A DNA stretch of 64,000 nucleotides from an uncultured Bacteroidia bacterium (GCA_902769875.1 CACXQV010000002.1:91252-155251), one strand, 5' to 3'; shown: positions 27,377 through 36,837, numbered from the stretch's first letter. Made by a program: numbers and translations. The notes: a model not told the origin generated them from the sequence alone.

Positions 27377-27928
27377 ATGAAAAAACCATTGTTTTTCGCT
27401 CTATTCATCCTCCTTGCCACGACTTCCTACGCCCAAAAGGTGGTGGAGTTTATGGGCATTCCCATCGACGGAACCAAGGCGGAAATGTTCGCGAGACTGA
27501 AGGAAAAAGGATTTCGGGAGACGGATGCCCCCAATGTATTGGAAGGTTTGTTCGAAGACCTTCCCGTCAAGGTGGTCGTTTTGGATAATAGTCGAGACAA
27601 GGTGTATGAGATGGACCTCTGGCACGAGATGGGGAGTGACGAAGCTCTTGCCATTAAGCGATACAACAGCCTTCTCCTCAAGTTCAGGAACGACCCGAAA
27701 TACAACGATTCCTATTCCGAGTTAATCCCTGAAGGCGAACCGATTGGCGAAAAGTTGAGATCGGATACACACTTATATTCAGCTTGCTTCGCTCAAGTCG
27801 GAACGAATGGTTATGTGCGTGTCGAATTACTTAAATCGCACAATTGGAAAGATGATGAGAAATACAAGATGGCGACTTTTGTCATTGCGATGGAATTTGT
27901 CAACGCAGTCAATTCGCCTAATGGTTAA
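27377..27928 (+). CDS. small secreted protein, unknown function
   Basis: A 183-residue exported protein with a signal peptide ending TSYAQ near residue 19. The mature sequence starts VVEFMGIPIDGTKAEMFARL and looks like one alpha/beta domain of the kind common in Bacteroidota genomes. The start at 27377 puts the signal peptide at the N-terminus; the longer frame overlaps the previous gene and encodes no signal. It follows the lipoprotein by 10 bp. Function not known. Confidence 0.72.
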   Translation: MKKPLFFALFILLATTSYAQKVVEFMGIPIDGTKAEMFARLKEKGFRETDAPNVLEGLFEDLPVKVVVLDNSRDKVYEMDLWHEMGSDEALAIKRYNSLLLKFRNDPKYNDSYSELIPEGEPIGEKLRSDTHLYSACFAQVGTNGYVRVELLKSHNWKDDEKYKMATFVIAMEFVNAVNSPNG

Positions 27929-27976
27929 ATTTTTGAATTTTGAATTTTAAATCTTGAATTAAATTACACATTGAAT

Positions 27977-29071
27977 ATGAAAAGACTACTTGTTTTAACC
28001 GGTGGCGGCGACTGCCCAGGCCTCAACGCCGTGCTCCGCGCCATCGTCAAGAGAGCCGCCCAAGAGAAGGATTGGGAGGTTCTCGGCAGCATCCAAGCCT
28101 ACAATGGCATCCTTTGGGAGCCTACCGAAGTCGTCAGGTTGACGCCAGAGTCCGTGCGCGGCATCCATTTCCGTGGCGGCACCATCATCGAAACCACCAA
28201 CAAGGGCGGCCCATTCAACTGGCCTGTCAAGAATGCCGACGGCACTTGGAGCACCGTCGACCGTAGCGATGAGATGATTCGCAAACTGCAATACATGGGC
28301 ATCGATGCGGTCATCAGCATTGGCGGCGACGGCTCGCAACGCATCTCGCAAAAGCTCTACGAGAAGGGCCTGAACATCATCGGCGTGCCCAAGACCATCG
28401 ACAACGACCTTTCGATGACCGAATGCACCTTTGGTTTCCAAACCGCAGTGCAAATCGCGACAGAGGCTGTCGATAAGCTCGTCACTACGGCAGCTTCGCA
28501 CAACCGCGTTTTCGTCCTCGAAGTGATGGGTCGCGATGCTGGCTGGATTGCCTTGCATTCAGCTATTGCCGGAGGCGCCGAGGTTTGCCTCTTGCCTGAA
28601 TTCCCCTACGACATCAATGTGGTGAAGGCCCGTTTGGAGCAGCGTTTCAACCACGATCGTGGCTTTGCCGTGGTGGTGGCATCGGAAGGCGCTCGCCCGA
28701 AAGACGGCCAGCAGGTGTTTGAAATCAGCAAGGAGGTGGGCTACGAAAACAAGAAATTGGGCGGCATCGGTCGGCGTTTCATCGAGGAGATGAAGGCGGC
28801 TGGCTTCACCCACGACATGCGCGAAACCACCCTTGGCCACTTGCAACGCGGCGGCGTGCCGATTGCATACGACCGCGTTTTGTCGGCTGAGTTTGGCGTG
28901 AAGGCTTTCGAAATGGTCCTTAACGGGCAGTTCGGCCAGATGGTGGCTTACCATCACCCGAATCTGATTGCCGTGCCGCTCAAGGAGGCCGTCTCCAAGC
29001 CCAACCTCGTCACGATCGACAGCGACTTGGTCCGCACGGCTCAGGGACTGAACATTTCTTTGGGAATTTGA
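27977..29071 (+). CDS. pfkA: 6-phosphofructokinase, mixed-type active site
   Basis: Phosphorylates fructose 6-phosphate in glycolysis. The 364-residue protein has the phosphate-donor loop GGGDCPGLN at the start, GGDGS (G119, equivalent to G104 of the E. coli enzyme, an ATP-type residue) and PKTIDND with K139 (equivalent to position 124, lysine in PPi-type enzymes). This G/K combination marks the mixed-substrate group III found in actinobacteria and others, where both ATP and PPi users exist, so donor cannot be fixed. GRDAGWIALHSA and ETTLGHLQRGG are also typical. ATG 27977 gives MKRLLVLTGG. Confidence 0.92.
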   Translation: MKRLLVLTGGGDCPGLNAVLRAIVKRAAQEKDWEVLGSIQAYNGILWEPTEVVRLTPESVRGIHFRGGTIIETTNKGGPFNWPVKNADGTWSTVDRSDEMIRKLQYMGIDAVISIGGDGSQRISQKLYEKGLNIIGVPKTIDNDLSMTECTFGFQTAVQIATEAVDKLVTTAASHNRVFVLEVMGRDAGWIALHSAIAGGAEVCLLPEFPYDINVVKARLEQRFNHDRGFAVVVASEGARPKDGQQVFEISKEVGYENKKLGGIGRRFIEEMKAAGFTHDMRETTLGHLQRGGVPIAYDRVLSAEFGVKAFEMVLNGQFGQMVAYHHPNLIAVPLKEAVSKPNLVTIDSDLVRTAQGLNISLGI

Positions 29072-29232
29072 TGTTTATGGATTGTTTCGCAAGAAATACG
29101 CAGTATTCAACGTAGTTAAATCTATCAAAATCTGGAATTATAATCCAATGAAAATCAACGATAGATATTTGGTTTTGAAATAAGAGTTTTGGTAGATTTC
29201 TTGTTTGAAGGACAATCCCAGAAGAATGAATC

Positions 29233-30000
29233 ATGAAAATCAGTGTCATTCCCACCGCCCAACAAGCCCAAGGTGCCGATTTCAGCGGCCAAACTGCCGT
29301 TGTGATTGATGTACTGCGGGCCACGAGTGTCATTACAACGGCCTTGGTCAATGGTGCGTGCGAAGTCATCCCAGTGAAAACCGTCGAGGAGGCACAAAGC
29401 GTTTATGCTCAATGCGATGCGGCCAAAACCCTTCGCGGCGGCGAACGCAACGCGCTGAAGATTGCCGGCTTCGATATGGGTAACTCGCCGTTGGAATACA
29501 CGGAAGATAAAGTAAGTGGGAAAACCGTCATTTTGACCACCACCAACGGCACTGTTGCAATGAATAACGTGAAAGGTGCCGAAGGGGTGGTTTTGGCGTG
29601 TTTCAGGAATGCGGAGGCGGTTTCGGATTACATTTTTCGGCTGCCGCAATGCGACAGCCCTGCACCTGATCTTGTAGGGCTGTCGCACTATGGCAGCCGC
29701 GATGTTGCCATCGTCTGCGCCGGCACCGAAGGCCGTTTTTCCTTGGACGACGGCCTATGTGCCGGAATGCTGATAGCATCGTTAGGCCAGAAAACCGAAG
29801 TCGAGACCGATGATTTGGGCTGTTTGTTAAGTCGATTTTACTCCCAAAACAAGGATTGTCTTTGCGAAGCGCTTTCGGGTTGTTTCCATTTGAAACGTTT
29901 GGTTTCGTTGGGGTTTGGTGACGATGTACGGTTCTGTCTTGAAACAAATCGTGTCGCAAAAGTTCCCGTTTTTGACGGCGGGAGAATTGTTGTCCGATAA
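29233..30000 (+). CDS. comB: ComB-like 2-phosphosulfolactate phosphatase with an inserted palindrome
   Basis: The family removes phosphate from 2-phosphosulfolactate; in methanogens this is a coenzyme M step, whereas in Bacteroidota the role is unclear and may lie in sulpholactate-type metabolism. The 255 residues include VVIDVLRATSVITTAL, GGERNALKIAGFDMGNSP, VILTTTNGT and VCAGTEGRFSLDDGLCAG, all family motifs. Between SDYI and RDVAIVC, residues about 136-156 are an extra segment encoded by a 62-bp palindromic repeat (29638-29699) that is also present between genes at 15773. The gene stays open. Its stop overlaps the next start by 1 bp. Confidence 0.85.
   Translation: MKISVIPTAQQAQGADFSGQTAVVIDVLRATSVITTALVNGACEVIPVKTVEEAQSVYAQCDAAKTLRGGERNALKIAGFDMGNSPLEYTEDKVSGKTVILTTTNGTVAMNNVKGAEGVVLACFRNAEAVSDYIFRLPQCDSPAPDLVGLSHYGSRDVAIVCAGTEGRFSLDDGLCAGMLIASLGQKTEVETDDLGCLLSRFYSQNKDCLCEALSGCFHLKRLVSLGFGDDVRFCLETNRVAKVPVFDGGRIVVR
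29638..29699. repeat. in-frame 62-bp palindromic element inside comB
   Basis: Left arm 29638-29661, 14-nt loop, right arm 29676-29699; the arms are 24 bp and pair at 22 positions. The core is GGCTGCCGCA...TGCGACAGCCCT and its inverse. The right arm differs from the intergenic copy at 15773-15796 at two bases. It encodes RLPQCDSPAPDLVGLSHYGS without a stop codon. Confidence 0.9.
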
Positions 30001-30641
30001 TGAACGATGGCTTTATGAAAGGATTTTGGTTTTTGACGGCTTCGCTTGTGGTTTTAGCCGCTTGCGCGAAAAAAGATTCGCCCCAAGGTGTTGAGCCTCA
30101 CATACCTTATCAGCCGACTTACGAAATTGGTGATGTCTTCGAAAACGATACTTTGAAAGGGGTCGTGTTTTATACCTATGGTGCTTATAACGGACTGATG
30201 GTCAGTCTTGAAGATACCGTTTTGCCTTGGTGTGTGCACAGCTATACCCTTATCGAGACGGGAGCCACCAACCCTTACGAAGGCTGGAACAACACCAACA
30301 TAGTGATGGCGAATTATGACCTTGATTATTTTCCGGCCATCCAATGGACCCACATGAAAAACACTTGGCATTTCATCTATTATTCCTATCGGTTGATTAA
30401 TCATAGGCAATGGTATCTGCCTTCGACCACTGAGATGCGCTATCTTCTTATGAACCAAGATGCTGTGAATGCCACTCTGGATTCGTTAGGCTACCCGATC
30501 TTGGAAGGCAAAACCTATTGGTCGAGCACCGAAACGGGCACACGAGGCGCAGCTGCCGTACGCTTGCAGGACGGCGAAATCGTTATCAGCGACTCGGTGA
30601 AAGACAACGAGTTCTTTGTTAGGGCAATTCGAGCTTACTGA
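30000..30641 (+). CDS. lipoprotein with Lcl/DUF1566-like C-terminal domain
   Basis: A 213-residue lipoprotein; signal MKGFWFLTASLVVLAAC, so the true start may be ATG 30015 rather than 30000. The 30000 ATG overlaps the comB stop by one base and suggests coupled translation. The C-terminal half (WYLPSTTEMRYLL, YWSSTETGTRGAAAVRLQDG, FFVRAIRAY) matches the C-type-lectin-like Lcl/DUF1566 fold of surface and phage-tail-like proteins. The first half is beta-rich and unassigned. Surface location is inferred. Confidence 0.7.
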   Translation: MNDGFMKGFWFLTASLVVLAACAKKDSPQGVEPHIPYQPTYEIGDVFENDTLKGVVFYTYGAYNGLMVSLEDTVLPWCVHSYTLIETGATNPYEGWNNTNIVMANYDLDYFPAIQWTHMKNTWHFIYYSYRLINHRQWYLPSTTEMRYLLMNQDAVNATLDSLGYPILEGKTYWSSTETGTRGAAAVRLQDGEIVISDSVKDNEFFVRAIRAY

Positions 30642-30651
30642 AATTGTATCA

Positions 30652-30765
30652 CGCAGAACCCGCAGAAATCGCAGAAGCGCAAATCAACGAGATTTGTAGC
30701 CGGATGGTTCATTTAATTCTGCGATTTCTGCGTGAGAAAAAAGCGATTTCTGCGTGAGAAAAACC
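30652..30765. repeat. CGCAGAAATCGCAG inverted repeat between convergent genes
   Basis: CACGCAGAACCCGCAGAAATCGCAG at its left end pairs with CTGCGATTTCTGCGTG at 30719-30734, and a second GCGATTTCTGCGTG follows. This is a common Bacteroidota intergenic repeat and probably acts as a two-way terminator here. Confidence 0.7.
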
Positions 30766-30766
30766 A

Positions 30767-32266
30767 TTATTTCTTCGCAACAGGGTCGCAAGTCAAGTCG
30801 ATGCCGAGCTTTTTGAAGATTTTTTGGTCTACCTCACTTAACATTACCGTGCTATGCACCTGACATCCATCGAGTTGAGGCAAGCAGGCAAGGGCTTTCT
30901 TGCAGTTTTCGTCCCAAAGGCTGAGCATCGAAATGGCGACCAACACCTCATCGGTGTGCAAACGCGGGTTGTTGCCATGGAGGAAGTTGACCTTGGTCTT
31001 TTGGATGGGCTCAATCATGGCTTGTGGGATGAGTTTCACGTCGTGGTCGATGCCTGCCAGATGCTTGGTGGCGTTGAGCAAGAGGGCCGCACTGGGGCCG
31101 AGCAAGGCGCTGGAATGTGCCGTGATGATGGTGCCGTCGGCCAATTCGATGGCTGCCGCCGCCGCGTCTTCCTTGAGCTTGCGTTCCTTGGCAGCGATGG
31201 TGGTCTTGCGGAGTTCCGTGGTAATCTTGGCTTGCTTCATCAGCAGGGCGATTTTGTTCACCTCGTTTTCGGAACCCTTGCCCTTGGCCAGATTACAAAG
31301 AGCTGTATAATAACGCCTTATGATTTCCTGTTTTGAGGCTTCGCAACATATTTCGTTGTCGCTGAGGCAATAGCCTACCATATTGACCCCCATATCGGTC
31401 GGCGACTTGTACGGGTTTTCGCCGTAGATGGACTCGAAAATCGCGTTGAGCACGGGGAAGATTTCGATGTCGCGGTTGTAGTTGATGGCGGTTTCGCCGT
31501 AAGCCTCCAAATGGAAGGGGTCAATCATGTTGACGTCGTTGAGGTCGGCGGTGGCGGCTTCGTAGGCCACGTTGACGGGGTGTTTCAACGGAAGGTTCCA
31601 AACGGGGAAGGTCTCAAACTTGGCGTAGCCGGCCTTGATGCCGCGTTTGTGTTCCTGATAGAGCTGGCTGAGGCAGACGGCCATCTTGCCGCTGCCCGGC
31701 CCTGGGGCGGTGACGACGACCAAGGGGCGAGTGGTCTCCACATAATCGTTGCGCCCGAACCCGTCGTCGGAGTCGATGAGGGCCACGTTGTTGGGATAGC
31801 CTTCGATGATGCGGTGATAATAGACCTTGATGCCCATGCGTTCCAGACGTTGGCGATAGGCGTCGGCGCTGGCTTGACCGTTGTAGTGGGTGATGACCAC
31901 CGAGTTGACCATGAAGCCACGCTCCATAAACACATCGCGGAGGCGCAAGACATCGACGTCGTAGGTGATGCCGAGGTCGCCGCGCACCTTGTTCTTTTCA
32001 ATGTCGATCGCACTGATGACGATGATGATTTCCGCAACATCAATCAGTTGCGACAACATTCTCAATTTGCTGTCGGGTTGGAAACCGGGCAGCACACGGC
32101 TGGCATGGAAGTCGTCGAAGAGTTTCCCGCCAAATTCGAGATAGAGTTTGTCGCCGAATTTCGCGATGCGGTCCTTGATGTGTTCTGATTGGATTTTGAG
32201 GTACTTTTCGTTGTCGAATCCGTATTTTGCTGCAGTAGTCGCTGAGCTTGTCGAAGCGTTTTTCAT
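30767..32266 (-). CDS. DUF1846 family protein
   Basis: A 499-residue cytosolic protein with the full DUF1846 pattern: KYLKIQSEHIKDRI, LYLEFGGKLFDDFHA, RVLPGFQPDSKLRML and a central P-loop-like TAPGPGSGKMAVCLSQ, then a C-terminal domain with NPRLHTDEVLVAISML. Structures of the family show linked Rossmann-like domains; no reaction is established. The first dozen residues (NASTSSATTAAKYG) come from DNA containing CTTCGACAAGCTCAGC, a repeat also seen at 35203, and are not typical of the family. Promoter TACTTTTG (minus) at 32295-32302. Confidence 0.88.
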   Translation of the reverse strand: MKNASTSSATTAAKYGFDNEKYLKIQSEHIKDRIAKFGDKLYLEFGGKLFDDFHASRVLPGFQPDSKLRMLSQLIDVAEIIIVISAIDIEKNKVRGDLGITYDVDVLRLRDVFMERGFMVNSVVITHYNGQASADAYRQRLERMGIKVYYHRIIEGYPNNVALIDSDDGFGRNDYVETTRPLVVVTAPGPGSGKMAVCLSQLYQEHKRGIKAGYAKFETFPVWNLPLKHPVNVAYEAATADLNDVNMIDPFHLEAYGETAINYNRDIEIFPVLNAIFESIYGENPYKSPTDMGVNMVGYCLSDNEICCEASKQEIIRRYYTALCNLAKGKGSENEVNKIALLMKQAKITTELRKTTIAAKERKLKEDAAAAAIELADGTIITAHSSALLGPSAALLLNATKHLAGIDHDVKLIPQAMIEPIQKTKVNFLHGNNPRLHTDEVLVAISMLSLWDENCKKALACLPQLDGCQVHSTVMLSEVDQKIFKKLGIDLTCDPVAKK

Positions 32267-32294
32267 AGTGCTTAAAAATTAAAAATACGGGATG

Positions 32295-32302
32295 CAAAAG
32301 TA
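32295..32302 (-). promoter_or_regulatory. -7 element of the DUF1846 gene
   Basis: TACTTTTG on the minus strand, 28 nt before the ATG at 32266. The sequence beyond it (32310-32394) carries repeated AGACTTTC/AGTCTA units that pair with each other and could form an operator or hairpin. Confidence 0.5.
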
Positions 32303-32394
32303 CGAAAAAGAACTATCAATAGTCTATTTTAATTGAAAAAAAGACTTTCTATAGTCTAAATTTTGATTAAAAAAGACTTTTCGAAGTCTAAAAA

Positions 32395-32419
32395 TGGTCG
32401 CCCCGCGATGGAGCGACCA
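32395..32419 (-). terminator. terminator of glyA
   Basis: GGTCGC...GCGACC hairpin on the minus strand, 27 bp past the glyA stop, followed by a T-rich run (AAAAGACTTTT on the other strand). Confidence 0.65.
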
Positions 32420-32445
32420 TTAATAATTTAAGGTGTCAATCGGAT

Positions 32446-33744
32446 TTACCAAGCGAACAGCGGATAGTCCTTCATCATCTTGTTCACCTCGGCGCGGACG
32501 GCGGCAATCTTGGCCTCCGAAGCGGTCTTGGTTTCGGGGTTGATGTCGGCAATGACGTCGTCAATCATGTCGACGATGAGCGGCATCTTGTCTTCCTTCA
32601 GGCCACGGGTGGTGATGGCGGGCGTGCCGACGCGCAGACCGGAGGTCAGGAAAGGCGAGCGGCTGTCGAAGGGCACCATGTTCTTGTTGACGGTGATGTC
32701 GGCAAGGACGAGGGTGTTTTCGACCATCTTACCGGTGATTTCCGGGAACTTGCCGCGCAGGTCGATAAGCATCGAGTGGTTGTCGGTACCGCCGCTGATG
32801 ACTTGATAACCTTTGTTGACAAAGGCATCAGCCATCACGCTGGCGTTCTTCTTCACTTGGAGGATGTATTCCTTGTACTCGTCGCTGAGGGCTTCGCCGA
32901 AAGCAACGGCCTTGGAAGCGATGACGTGCTCGAGCGGACCGCCTTGGATGCCCGGGAACACAGCACTGTTGATGAGGGCTGACATCATCTTCACTTCGCC
33001 CTTCGGGGTCTTGCGGCCACGCGGGTCTTCAAAGTCGTGACGGATGAGGATCATGCCGCCGCGAGGTCCACGCAGGGTCTTGTGGGTCGTGGTGGTGATG
33101 ATGTGGCAATACTCCAACGGGTCGTTCAAGAGGCCCTTGGCGATGAGGCCGGCAGGGTGGCTGACGTCGGCCATGAGGACGGCGCCCACTTGGTCGGCGA
33201 TGGCGCGCATGCGCTTGTAGTCCCAGTCGCGGCTGTAGGCCGACGCACCGGCAATGATGAGTTTGGGCTTGCACTCAAGGGCAATCTTCTCCATCTCGTC
33301 GTAGTCGACACGGCCGGTTTCCTTGGCGACGTGGTAGGCGACGGGCTTGTAGAGCATACCCGAAGCGTTGACCGGGCTGCCGTGCGAAAGGTGACCGCCG
33401 TGCGAGAGGTCGAGGCCCATGAAGGTGTCGCCGGGTTCAAGCAGGGCTTGCATCACAGCCATATTGGCCTGTGCGCCCGAGTGGGGCTGCACGTTGGCGA
33501 AGGTGGCATTGAACAGTTGGCAGGCGCGGTCGATGGCGATTTGCTCGCTCTGGTCGACGATTTGGCAGCCGCCGTAGTAACGTTTGCCGGGATAACCCTC
33601 GGCGTATTTGTTGGTCATGACAGAACCCATAGCCTCCAGAACTTGCTCACTGACAAAGTTTTCCGAAGCGATGAGTTCGATTCCGTGCATCTGACGCTCT
33701 TTCTCTTGGCGAATCAGATCAAAGATTTTTTCGTCTCTTTTCAT
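32446..33744 (-). CDS. glyA: serine hydroxymethyltransferase
   Basis: PLP enzyme that interconverts serine and glycine while charging tetrahydrofolate with a one-carbon unit. The 432-residue protein contains [27 protein letters not shown], the PLP-binding D193 in MADVSHPAG and the Schiff-base lysine K222 in [14 protein letters not shown]. It has full length for the family. It is transcribed away from DUF4143, and the upstream DNA (33745-33850) carries GTTGAATTGTTGA and ATTCCGCGTTCCGC repeats. Confidence 0.97.
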   Translation of the reverse strand: MKRDEKIFDLIRQEKERQMHGIELIASENFVSEQVLEAMGSVMTNKYAEGYPGKRYYGGCQIVDQSEQIAIDRACQLFNATFANVQPHSGAQANMAVMQALLEPGDTFMGLDLSHGGHLSHGSPVNASGMLYKPVAYHVAKETGRVDYDEMEKIALECKPKLIIAGASAYSRDWDYKRMRAIADQVGAVLMADVSHPAGLIAKGLLNDPLEYCHIITTTTHKTLRGPRGGMILIRHDFEDPRGRKTPKGEVKMMSALINSAVFPGIQGGPLEHVIASKAVAFGEALSDEYKEYILQVKKNASVMADAFVNKGYQVISGGTDNHSMLIDLRGKFPEITGKMVENTLVLADITVNKNMVPFDSRSPFLTSGLRVGTPAITTRGLKEDKMPLIVDMIDDVIADINPETKTASEAKIAAVRAEVNKMMKDYPLFAW

Positions 33745-33900
33745 ATTTGTTGAATTGTTGACTGTTGAATCGTTTAATTGTTGACGCGATACTGCGGGAC
33801 GTGATGCGTGTGACTTATTCCGCGTTCCGCATTCCTAATTCTGTATTTATTTCCGCTGCAAAGTTGCGAAAAATTTGTGAGGTATGGAAAAAATAAGTGG
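33745..33900. repeat. repeat-bearing gap upstream of glyA
   Basis: GTTGAATTGTTGACTGTTG at 33749-33767 belongs to the repeat family inside GH97, and TTATTCCGCGTTCCGCATTCC at 33814-33834 belongs to the family at 55320-55394. No gene fits here. Confidence 0.65.
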
Positions 33901-33915
33901 TTTATTTTTGTTACG

Positions 33916-35070
33916 TTACATCAAGTTTTGCATATTCTTGAAATTCAACAGTTTTATTTTGGCTGCTGTGTTTTCATAGTCACCAGCATAGATGATTGCT
34001 TTTTCCGCAATCTTGGATTCCAATTCGGGTGATGCAGATTTCAGCCCTTTCTCAAACTCGCTATTGTAGGTTTGTGCCGACTTGATTTCAATTGCTGTGT
34101 AACTGCCTCCTTTAGCCACAAGCAGGTCGATTTCATTGCCGTTGCTGTCTCGGTAAAACGATAAATTGTCACTTCTCCCTTTATTGTAAGCATTTTTCAC
34201 AAACTCCATAACTACCATATTCTCAAACAGATGCCCCTTCATTTTGTCATGAGCGAGTTGCTGTTCGTTTTCGATACTTAACAAATAGGCTGCCAATCCT
34301 GTATCGTAGAAATAGAGTTTTGGTGTTTTGGTCAGGCGTTTTCTCGAGTTTTCAAAATAAGGTGGCAATAGGGTCACGATGTATGATGCCTGCAACAACG
34401 ACAACCACGATTTGATGGTGTTGACAGCCACTCCAACCTCATTCGATAATTCCGAACTATTGAACAAACTACCTATGCGGCCTGCGCAAAGCCTCAAAAA
34501 AATTTGAAAGGCTCTCATATCCTTGATTTGCAGCAATTGCCTTACATCCCTTTCCAAATAAGTCTTCGTGTAGGCTTGGTAAAACAGTTTTGACACATTT
34601 TTTCCGGCATGGATAGCGGGATAGAAGCCGTTGAAAATGAGGCTATCGGCACTCTGACTTGGCAATGAATCCTTTATTTCGTTGAGCGAAAGGGGCAGAA
34701 GTTCCAAAACCGCACTCCTGCCCGCCAAAGACTGGGTTATGCTGTTCATCAAACTGAATTGGGCACTACCCGAAAGAATAAATCTCCTTTCGGGATGCTC
34801 GTCAACGATTCCCTGAATATACGACATCAGATGTGGCGTATTCTGCACCTCATCCAATATCATCCCTTGATGGTCTTGATTCAGGAAACCAATTGGATCA
34901 TTGGACGCAAAATCTTGGTTGTCAATGTTTTCCATCGAATAATAGGACAAATCCTTAAACACCTCTCGAATAAGGGTGGTCTTGCCCGACTGCCTTGGTC
35001 CTGTCAAAGTAATGACTGGAAAATACTTGTAATTTTCCAATATTGCATCCTTTAAATCTCTATAAATCAT
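33916..35070 (-). CDS. AAA-type ATPase with DUF4143 domain
   Basis: A 384-residue protein of the AAA_14/DUF4143 family, frequent in Bacteroidota accessory regions. Walker A GPRQSGKT at residues 24-31, a Walker B GMILDEVQNTPHL near 69-81, and FILSGSAQFSLM follow the family. The C-terminal part NEIDLLVAKGGSYTAIEIK has the D...ExK spacing of PD-(D/E)XK nucleases. Its function is unclear; related genes are thought to be transferred or defence-linked. It is A/T-rich beside tyrS and glyA. No partner gene adjoins it. Confidence 0.82.
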   Translation of the reverse strand: MIYRDLKDAILENYKYFPVITLTGPRQSGKTTLIREVFKDLSYYSMENIDNQDFASNDPIGFLNQDHQGMILDEVQNTPHLMSYIQGIVDEHPERRFILSGSAQFSLMNSITQSLAGRSAVLELLPLSLNEIKDSLPSQSADSLIFNGFYPAIHAGKNVSKLFYQAYTKTYLERDVRQLLQIKDMRAFQIFLRLCAGRIGSLFNSSELSNEVGVAVNTIKSWLSLLQASYIVTLLPPYFENSRKRLTKTPKLYFYDTGLAAYLLSIENEQQLAHDKMKGHLFENMVVMEFVKNAYNKGRSDNLSFYRDSNGNEIDLLVAKGGSYTAIEIKSAQTYNSEFEKGLKSASPELESKIAEKAIIYAGDYENTAAKIKLLNFKNMQNLM

Positions 35071-35178
35071 ATTTATACGTTACTTTATGCAAATTTTCAA
35101 TACAACTGCAAAATTACATAAATTCTGAAAATACACAATGTTTTTTCGGTCTACTCCACAAAAAGCCCAAAATCTTCG

Positions 35179-35186
35179 TAAATTTG
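35179..35186 (+). promoter_or_regulatory. -7 element of tyrS
   Basis: TAAATTTG, 44 nt before the tyrS ATG. The leader contains TTCGACAAGCTCAATAACC at 35202-35220, a repeat string also found inside the start of the DUF1846 gene. Confidence 0.45.
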
Positions 35187-35230
35187 CACCCAAATTATTA
35201 TTTCGACAAGCTCAATAACCATAGCAGACA

Positions 35231-36529
35231 ATGAAGAATTTTGTTGAAGAACTCCGCTGGCGCGGAATGTTGGCACAGATGATGCCAGGAACGGAAGAAC
35301 TCCTCCAGAAAGAAATGGTGACGGCATACCTCGGCACCGACCCGACCGCCGACTCACTGCATATCGGTCACTTATGCGGCATAATGATGCTGCGCCACCT
35401 GCAACGCTGCGGCCACAAGCCCATCATCCTCGTGGGCGGCGCAACAGGCATGATTGGCGACCCTTCGGGCAAGAGCCAAGAGCGTAACTTGCTCAACGAA
35501 GAGACCTTGCGCCACAACCAAGAGTGCATCAAAAGGCAAGTGGCCAAGTTCCTCGATTTCGAATCGAAGGAGCCGAATGCCGCTGAAATGGTGAACAACT
35601 ACGACTGGATGAAGGATTTCACCTTCCTCGACTTCGCCCGCGAGGTGGGCAAGCACATCACCGTGAACTACATGATGGCCAAGGACAGCGTGCAACAACG
35701 TCTCAACGGCACCGCCCGCGACGGACTGAGCTTCACCGAATTCACCTACCAGCTGCTGCAAGGCTACGACTTCCTCTGGCTCTACCAACACAAGAACTGC
35801 AAGCTGCAACTCGGCGGCAACGACCAATGGGGCAACATCACCACAGGCACAGAATTGATTCGCAGAACGTTGGGCTTCGAAAACGAGGCCTTCGCCCTCA
35901 CCTGTCCGCTCATCACCAAGGCCGATGGCAAGAAGTTCGGCAAGACCGAGAGTGGCAACATTTGGCTCGACCCAAAGCGCACCACGCCCTACAAGTTCTA
36001 CCAGTTCTGGCTCAACGTGAGCGACGAGGACGCAGAGCGTTACATCAAGATTTTCACCTCATTGGAGAAGGATGTCATCGATGCACTCGTTGAGGAGCAC
36101 AAGAAAGACCCGGGAATGCGTGTGCTGCAAAAGCGTTTGGCCCAAGAAGTCACCGTGATGGTACACTCGCAGGAAGCCTTGGATGCCGCCATCGAAGCGT
36201 CCAACATCCTCTTCGGTAAATCGACCAAGGAAGGCTTGGAAAAACTTGATGAGCAGACTTTCCTTGATGTTTTCGACGGCGTTCCGCAAGAGCACCTCAG
36301 CCGCACCGAGCTTGAAGCCGGCATCCCGATAGTCGACTTCATAGCCGTGAACACGCAGATTTTCCCCTCGAAGAACGAGGCCCGCAAGATGACCCAGGCC
36401 AACGGCGTGAGCGTCAACAAGGAAAAGGTCACTTTGGACAAAGTGATGAGCCTCGACGACCTGATTGACGGCAAGTACATCCTTGTGCAGAAAGGCAAGA
36501 AGAACTATTATTTGGTGGTGGTGGAGTAA
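35231..36529 (+). CDS. tyrS: tyrosyl-tRNA synthetase
   Basis: Class I synthetase that charges tRNA-Tyr. The 432-residue protein has the HIGH motif at residues 44-47 ([10 protein letters not shown]), TyrS-specific [14 protein letters not shown] and [12 protein letters not shown], and KFGKT near 235 in place of KMSKS, as in many TyrS enzymes. The last 70 residues form an S4 RNA-binding domain ([20 protein letters not shown]). A DUF6922/AbiEii pair follows 2 bp later, but looks like a rider rather than a functional partner. Confidence 0.97.
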   Translation: MKNFVEELRWRGMLAQMMPGTEELLQKEMVTAYLGTDPTADSLHIGHLCGIMMLRHLQRCGHKPIILVGGATGMIGDPSGKSQERNLLNEETLRHNQECIKRQVAKFLDFESKEPNAAEMVNNYDWMKDFTFLDFAREVGKHITVNYMMAKDSVQQRLNGTARDGLSFTEFTYQLLQGYDFLWLYQHKNCKLQLGGNDQWGNITTGTELIRRTLGFENEAFALTCPLITKADGKKFGKTESGNIWLDPKRTTPYKFYQFWLNVSDEDAERYIKIFTSLEKDVIDALVEEHKKDPGMRVLQKRLAQEVTVMVHSQEALDAAIEASNILFGKSTKEGLEKLDEQTFLDVFDGVPQEHLSRTELEAGIPIVDFIAVNTQIFPSKNEARKMTQANGVSVNKEKVTLDKVMSLDDLIDGKYILVQKGKKNYYLVVVE

Positions 36530-36531
36530 TC

Positions 36532-36837
36532 ATGGAAAACACGGATAAGTTACACGGACTCAACCCATACCTGTTTTGGGACTTCGATACGACCCAGTTC
36601 GACATCGACAAGAACGCCGCATGGCTTATCCAAAGGGTGCTGGAATATGGGCAGATGAGCGATTGGAATATCATCGAAAAGTATTACGGTGTGGACAAAA
36701 TCGTTTCATACGCACTGAATTTCAGGACGTTGAATCCAATGGCACGCTCGTTTCTATGCTTCATTTCTGGTGCTAAAAAGGAGGATTTCAGATGTTATCG
36801 TTTCGCACAATCGAGCCCCACACTCTGGAACTCTTAA
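36532..36837 (+). CDS. DUF6922-like protein, putative antitoxin of AbiEii
   Basis: A 101-residue protein: LNPYLFWDFDTTQFDIDKN, a helical middle (WNIIEKYYGVDKIVSYAL) and RSFLCFISGAKKEDFRCY. This matches small Bacteroidota proteins placed just upstream of AbiEii-type nucleotidyltransferase genes. The last 46 bp overlap the next gene in another frame, implying coupled translation. By analogy with AbiEi it may be the antitoxin, although it lacks the AbiEi wHTH. Inference only. Confidence 0.7.
   Translation: MENTDKLHGLNPYLFWDFDTTQFDIDKNAAWLIQRVLEYGQMSDWNIIEKYYGVDKIVSYALNFRTLNPMARSFLCFISGAKKEDFRCYRFAQSSPTLWNS

Noticed and set aside
29072-29232. Eleven-codon frame (MKINDRYLVLK) before comB
   Set aside because: Too short, no promoter or pairing structure; likely chance.
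36792-36837. Programmed frameshift joining the DUF6922-like and AbiEii proteins
   Set aside because: No slippery heptamer was seen, and each frame has its own start or stop and a full domain; coupled translation explains the overlap.
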